NCBI GenBank assembly: GCA_026391805.1 | Contig: JAPLDJ010000015.1 | Span: forward strand, 186,001-250,000 | DNA: 64,000 bases | Source: Bacteroidota bacterium | Lineage (GTDB): Bacteria; Bacteroidota; Bacteroidia; Bacteroidales; FEN-979 | Direction of reading: 5' to 3' | In this document: piece after piece, positions 60,371 to 64,000 of the stretch | How the letters are laid out: every line of letters starts with the position of its first letter | Numbering within the stretch: position 1 is the first letter of the stretch | Notes under the pieces: model-generated | Told to the model about the DNA's origin: nothing | The model's input: the letters and a program-made list of their open reading frames with translations, nothing else | Database searches by the model: none | Program-made: the position numbers and the translations under genes

Positions 60371-61891
60371 GTGGATATTTATCTCAAGAAAAAACGTTGG
60401 AAATGGCTCCTTTTCGGGGCAGCCGTTGTGATTGTTTCCATTTCCCTTTACTATACCAACATCCTGGTTGAGGAGATCCGGAAGGATGAGCGCAAGAATG
60501 TGCAGATCTGGGCGGATGCCATTCATCACCGCGCAGGGATCGTCAATTATACCAATAAGCTTTTTGAGCAGATCAAGACCGAAGAGAACCTTCGCATGAA
60601 GACCGTGGCCGAGACCCACCGGCGGCTGATCACGGCCAGCATCAGCGAAGATCTTACCTTCGAAAGCAGCATCGTGGAAAATAACATTTCTATTCCTGTT
60701 ATCGTCACCGATGAGAAGGGAAATATCCAGAGCGCCCGTAATGTCGATTTCAGCACGGATACGGTAAAACGGATGAATGAACGGCTGAAGAAGGAGTTTT
60801 CCGAATATCCTCCCATTATTGAAAGCTACAACCCTTATAACCGGTCGGCCAAACTGATCCTTTACTACAAGGATTCGAAGATCTTCACCGATCTGCGGAA
60901 GGTGCTCGATGACCTGGTGAATTCTTTCATTTCGGAAGTGGTCCTGAATTCAGCCTCCGTGCCTGTCATCATCACCGACAGTACACAGAAAACAGTACGC
61001 CATTACGGGAACATCCCTGCTGCAAAAATGGCCGATTCTGTTTTTGTAAGGAAAACGCTGAAATCGATGGCGGCCAGCAACAAGCCGATCCAGGTGAACC
61101 TTGCCGAAACCGGGACGTGGTACATCTTTTACGAGGATTCATTTTTATTGACCCAGCTCAAGTATTATCCTTATCTCCAGCTGCTGGCGATTGCGCTTTT
61201 CCTTTTGATTGCCTACCTGCTTTTCAGCCAGGCCCGCCGGTCGGAACAGAACCAGGTCTGGGTGGGAATGGCCAAGGAAACGGCCCATCAGCTCGGAACG
61301 CCACTTTCGTCGATGATGGCCTGGGTGGAGCTGCTGAAGATCAAAGGGGTTGACCAGGAAACCCTGAACGAGATTGAAAAGGATGTGGTCCGCCTGGAAA
61401 CCATCACCGACCGTTTTTCGAAGATCGGCTCCCAGGCCAGGCTCGAGAATACGGACATCGTAAAGCTGATCCACGACACCATCTCCTACATCCGGTCAAG
61501 GACCTCACCGAAAATCAGCTTTACTGTCAACCCTGGTCTCGACACCCCGGTCATGGTGCCGCTGAATGTTCATCTCTTCGAATGGGTGATCGAAAACCTG
61601 TGCAAGAACGCCGTGGATGCCATGGGAGGAAACGGTGAAGTGACGATCGATATCGTTGAGGATGATTTCAATGTCACCATCGATGTCACAGATACCGGGA
61701 AAGGCATTCCGAAATCGCGGCACAAGACCATCTTCAACCCCGGATACACCAGCAAGCAGCGGGGCTGGGGACTCGGACTGACGCTGTCGCGCAGGATCAT
61801 TGAGAATTATCATTCCGGCAGGATCTTCGTAAAATCCTCCACCCTCAACAAAGGCACCACCTTCCGCATCATCCTGAAGAAGAAAAAATAG
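60371..61891 (+). CDS. Sensor histidine kinase
   Basis: 506 residues, GTG start at 60371. Helix near 10-30, a periplasmic sensor region (about 31-255), second helix near 258-282, then the kinase core: ETAHQLGTPLSSMMAW (phospho-accepting His), N box VIENLCKNAVDAM, DTGKGIPKS and GWGLGLTLSRRII. No HAMP domain recognised and no response regulator beside it. Signal unknown. hemW starts two bases after the stop. Confidence 0.9.
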   Translation: MDIYLKKKRWKWLLFGAAVVIVSISLYYTNILVEEIRKDERKNVQIWADAIHHRAGIVNYTNKLFEQIKTEENLRMKTVAETHRRLITASISEDLTFESSIVENNISIPVIVTDEKGNIQSARNVDFSTDTVKRMNERLKKEFSEYPPIIESYNPYNRSAKLILYYKDSKIFTDLRKVLDDLVNSFISEVVLNSASVPVIITDSTQKTVRHYGNIPAAKMADSVFVRKTLKSMAASNKPIQVNLAETGTWYIFYEDSFLLTQLKYYPYLQLLAIALFLLIAYLLFSQARRSEQNQVWVGMAKETAHQLGTPLSSMMAWVELLKIKGVDQETLNEIEKDVVRLETITDRFSKIGSQARLENTDIVKLIHDTISYIRSRTSPKISFTVNPGLDTPVMVPLNVHLFEWVIENLCKNAVDAMGGNGEVTIDIVEDDFNVTIDVTDTGKGIPKSRHKTIFNPGYTSKQRGWGLGLTLSRRIIENYHSGRIFVKSSTLNKGTTFRIILKKKK

Positions 61892-61893
61892 CC

Positions 61894-63033
61894 ATGGCCG
61901 GCATTTACATTCACATTCCCTTTTGCAGGAGAAAATGCCATTACTGCAATTTTTACTCGATCCCTTCGCTGAAGTACAGGGAACGGTTTCTTGATGCACT
62001 GAAGGAAGAGATCTATATTCAGCGCAATTATCTTGAAGAAAAACAGGTAGAGACCATCTATTTCGGAGGTGGTACGCCTTCTTTTCTGAAGGCTGAAGAA
62101 ATTGCCGGGTTGCTGGCGGAGATCCGCGGGTATTACAACATCTCCGGCGATCCTGAAATTACCCTGGAGGCAAATCCCGACGATATTGATCCTTCGCTTT
62201 TACAAGCGTATCGCTCGATCGGAATCAACCGGCTGAGCATTGGAGTACAGTCTTTTTTTGATGATGATCTGGAATACCTGAACAGGACCCATTCAGCGCA
62301 AAAGGCTGAAGAATCTGTTTCTCAGGCAAAAGCAGCAGGATTTTCCAACATCAGCCTTGACCTGATCTATGGAATTCCAACACTGACCAATGAAAAATGG
62401 GGAAAAAATCTCGAAAAGGCATTTTCACTGGATGTTCCTCACATTTCGACCTATTCACTGACCGTTGAACCCAAAACAGCACTGGACCTGTTAATCCGGA
62501 AAAAGAAACTTCCCGGGCCCGTTGAAGAACAGGTTCTGTCTCATTTCCGTATTCTTTTACGAAAGATGAACGATCACGGATTTGAACATTACGAGATCTC
62601 GAATTTCTGCAGGGATGGTTTATATTCAAGGCACAACAGCATGTACTGGAACGGCACCCACTATCTCGGGCTGGGACCGTCGGCACACTCATTTAACGGG
62701 ACATCCCGGCAATGGAATCTTTCAAATCTTGTCCAATATATAACCCAGATCAAGGAAAATGACCGGTTCTATGAATCCGAAGAGTTGACCACAATTCAGC
62801 AGTACAACGAATATGTGATGGTCTCACTCAGGACGATGTGGGGATGTGATTCCCGGAAGATCCGGGAGGAATTCGGCGATGAAACCGGTGAACGGTTCAC
62901 GGAGCACGTTGCACGATTTATTGAATCTGGCGATGTGATTGAAAAGGATAGTATTTATTATCTGACAGACGAAGGAAAGCTCTTCGCCGACGGTATTGCG
63001 GCCGAGCTATTTATGGATAACAACTCTGTGTAA
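61894..63033 (+). CDS. hemW: Radical SAM heme chaperone HemW
   Basis: 379 residues. Radical SAM cluster motif CxxxCxxC at Cys11, 15 and 18 (PFCRRKCHYCNF), then YFGGGTPSFL and GVQSFFDDDLEYLNR. The HemN/HemW group; the single Cys motif plus the N-terminal IYIHIPFC point to HemW, a heme insertion chaperone, rather than coproporphyrinogen dehydrogenase. Stop lies in a 10-base repeat array (63022-63061). Confidence 0.88.
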   Translation: MAGIYIHIPFCRRKCHYCNFYSIPSLKYRERFLDALKEEIYIQRNYLEEKQVETIYFGGGTPSFLKAEEIAGLLAEIRGYYNISGDPEITLEANPDDIDPSLLQAYRSIGINRLSIGVQSFFDDDLEYLNRTHSAQKAEESVSQAKAAGFSNISLDLIYGIPTLTNEKWGKNLEKAFSLDVPHISTYSLTVEPKTALDLLIRKKKLPGPVEEQVLSHFRILLRKMNDHGFEHYEISNFCRDGLYSRHNSMYWNGTHYLGLGPSAHSFNGTSRQWNLSNLVQYITQIKENDRFYESEELTTIQQYNEYVMVSLRTMWGCDSRKIREEFGDETGERFTEHVARFIESGDVIEKDSIYYLTDEGKLFADGIAAELFMDNNSV

Positions 63034-63061
63034 CTCCGTGCTTCTCTGTGAACCTCTATGA
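63022..63061. repeat. 10-base array across the hemW stop codon
   Basis: Four units aactctgtgt, aactccgtgc, ttctctgtga, acctctatga. The hemW stop (63031-63033) is at the first junction. Confidence 0.75.
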
Positions 63062-63114
63062 ATCAAAAAAATATTACACAGAAAACCCCGAAAACAAAGG
63101 TTTAAATCAAAATA

Positions 63115-63155
63115 TTCTTCGTGGTTCTTCGTGTCTTCTTCGTGGATCTTCGTGT
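63115..63155. repeat. 10/11-base array
   Basis: Units ttcttcgtgg, ttcttcgtgt, cttcttcgtgg, atcttcgtgt in the gap between hemW and the convergent methyltransferase gene. Confidence 0.75.
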
Positions 63156-63178
63156 AACATATTTTAGGACAAGACATA

Positions 63179-64000
63179 TCATTCCCTTACCAGCTTCAGG
63201 AATGTCCCTAACGGCAGCTTCCTCCCCGCTCTGTCGGGAAGGTACATTTCTCCCAATACAATTTCGCCGCTGTTCCCAAAATGGCTTCTGACAAGGTTTT
63301 CTGCAATCAGCGCGGAAAATCCCATCGAATACATGCTGAAGATCACGAAGCTGTTTTCCGGTTCCAGCAACTGGCTGCAGCATCCGATCATCTCATCGAC
63401 GGAATCCTGCAGGATCCATTTCTCCCCTTCCGGTCCCCGGCCATATGCCGGCGGATCGAGGATGATCCCGTTGTATTTATGACCCCGTTTTACTTCCCGT
63501 TTTACAAATTTCAGCGCATCCTCCACCACCCACCGGATGCCATCCAGCCCGCTCAGCTCCATATCTTCACGTGCCCAGTTCACCACCGGTTTCACCGAGT
63601 CCACATGAATAACATCAGCCCTGGCAGCCCTGGCGGCAAGCGAAGAACCGCCTGTATAAGCAAACAGGTTTAACACGTTTGTCGTATGACGTATGTCGTT
63701 TGTCGCTGCAAGGAGATCATAAATTGCATCCCAGTTCACAGCCTGCTCCGGGAAAACGCCGATGTGGCCGAACGAGGTCAGCCCCAGACGGAATTTCAGG
63801 TTCATTTCTTTATAAGAATAGGATATCACCCATTGATCCGGCATGGAAGATTTTCTTTTCCACTCCCCTTTTTCGGTAAGATCCTGTTTTGAGGGATCGA
63901 TGCCGCGGGTTCGTTTGTACCAGCCATGCGCCAGTTGTTCCCACTCTTTTTCCGGAAGCGATTTCTGCCAGACAGCCTGTGGCTCCGGGCGGGCCAGGAC
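63179..64000 (-). CDS. Class I SAM-dependent methyltransferase (rRNA cytosine/guanine type), 5' end outside window
   Basis: The frame is open to the right edge (upstream residues LARPEPQAVWQKSLPEKEWEQ), so the start is beyond 64000. Motif I VLNLFAYTGGSSLAARAA, then HVDSVKPVVNWAREDMELSG and NGIILDPPAYGRGPEG. Resembles the RlmI/RlmL-type or DNA/RNA methyltransferases of the phylum. ATNDIRHTTNVLNLF contains an insertion encoded by a heptamer array just before motif I. Confidence 0.85.
   Translation of the reverse strand, partial: VLARPEPQAVWQKSLPEKEWEQLAHGWYKRTRGIDPSKQDLTEKGEWKRKSSMPDQWVISYSYKEMNLKFRLGLTSFGHIGVFPEQAVNWDAIYDLLAATNDIRHTTNVLNLFAYTGGSSLAARAARADVIHVDSVKPVVNWAREDMELSGLDGIRWVVEDALKFVKREVKRGHKYNGIILDPPAYGRGPEGEKWILQDSVDEMIGCCSQLLEPENSFVIFSMYSMGFSALIAENLVRSHFGNSGEIVLGEMYLPDRAGRKLPLGTFLKLVRE
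63677..63704. repeat. Heptamer array inside the methyltransferase gene
   Basis: Four units gtttgtc, gtatgac, gtatgtc, gtttgtc, 28 bases, directly upstream (in coding sense) of SAM-binding motif I. Confidence 0.8.

Overview
The window reads as one chromosomal segment of an anaerobic or microaerophilic member of the Bacteroidetes, probably an uncultured Bacteroidales/Marinilabiliales-like lineage. The evidence is: two secreted proteins with C-terminal type IX secretion (T9SS) sorting domains; promoters of the phylum type (-7 TAnnTTTG); an exbB-exbD-exbD-tonB cluster with a PstS-like protein and a TPR protein beside it; a complex I operon without nuoEFG; an atpB product with an N-terminal extension; and gene ends crowded with short degenerate tandem repeats. 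No tRNA, rRNA, phage or CRISPR array was recognised.

Layout. 1-5.2 kb: two T9SS cargo proteins, originally convergent, now separated by an IS1634/IS1549-type insertion sequence flanked by a 77-bp target duplication. 5.3-12.1 kb: a seven-gene minus-strand operon hdrC-hdrB-hdrA-flxD-flxC-flxB-flxA, predicted to encode an electron-bifurcating NADH dehydrogenase/heterodisulfide-reductase-like complex. 12.4-12.5 kb: a MITE-like repeat with a second copy near 39.6 kb. 12.6-18.5 kb: TonB energy transduction, TPR and PstS-like genes. 19.3-19.5 kb: a candidate structured RNA with its own promoter and terminator. 19.7-29.7 kb: nuoABCDHIJKLMN. 29.9-34.2 kb: a DUF2339 membrane protein and a tetraheme cytochrome/ferredoxin/NrfD membrane redox module. 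34.4-35.5 kb: DUF3109 protein and ferritin. 35.7-41.7 kb: F-type ATPase genes atpB, E, F, H, A, G (atpD and atpC are not here) and a lipoprotein. 41.9-48.96 kb: TolC/membrane-fusion efflux parts, tsaB, ispG, a lipid/diacylglycerol kinase and a flavin oxidoreductase. 49.1-56.2 kb: cell-surface polysaccharide genes, pgk and a split GT9 glycosyltransferase. 56.2-64 kb: cvpA, mlaF/mlaE-type lipid transport, a SprT-like protein, manC-type nucleotidyltransferase, histidine kinase, hemW and an rRNA-type methyltransferase cut by the right edge.

How the parts fit. The Flx-Hdr operon could couple NADH oxidation to ferredoxin and disulfide reduction. The 11-subunit complex I lacks its NADH module and so needs another donor such as ferredoxin. 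The NrfD module offers a route between quinone and c-type cytochrome, and the ATPase uses the resulting ion gradient. This coupling is inference from gene content.

The most unusual feature is a scattered set of degenerate tandem arrays with a period of 7 or 8 bases (10 in two places). They overlap or touch the stop codons of at least ten genes, sit in frame inside tsaB, ispG, flxB and the methyltransferase gene, and interrupt a GT9 glycosyltransferase gene exactly where gain of one 8-base unit would restore the reading frame. Array and phase-variation interpretations are hypotheses to be tested.
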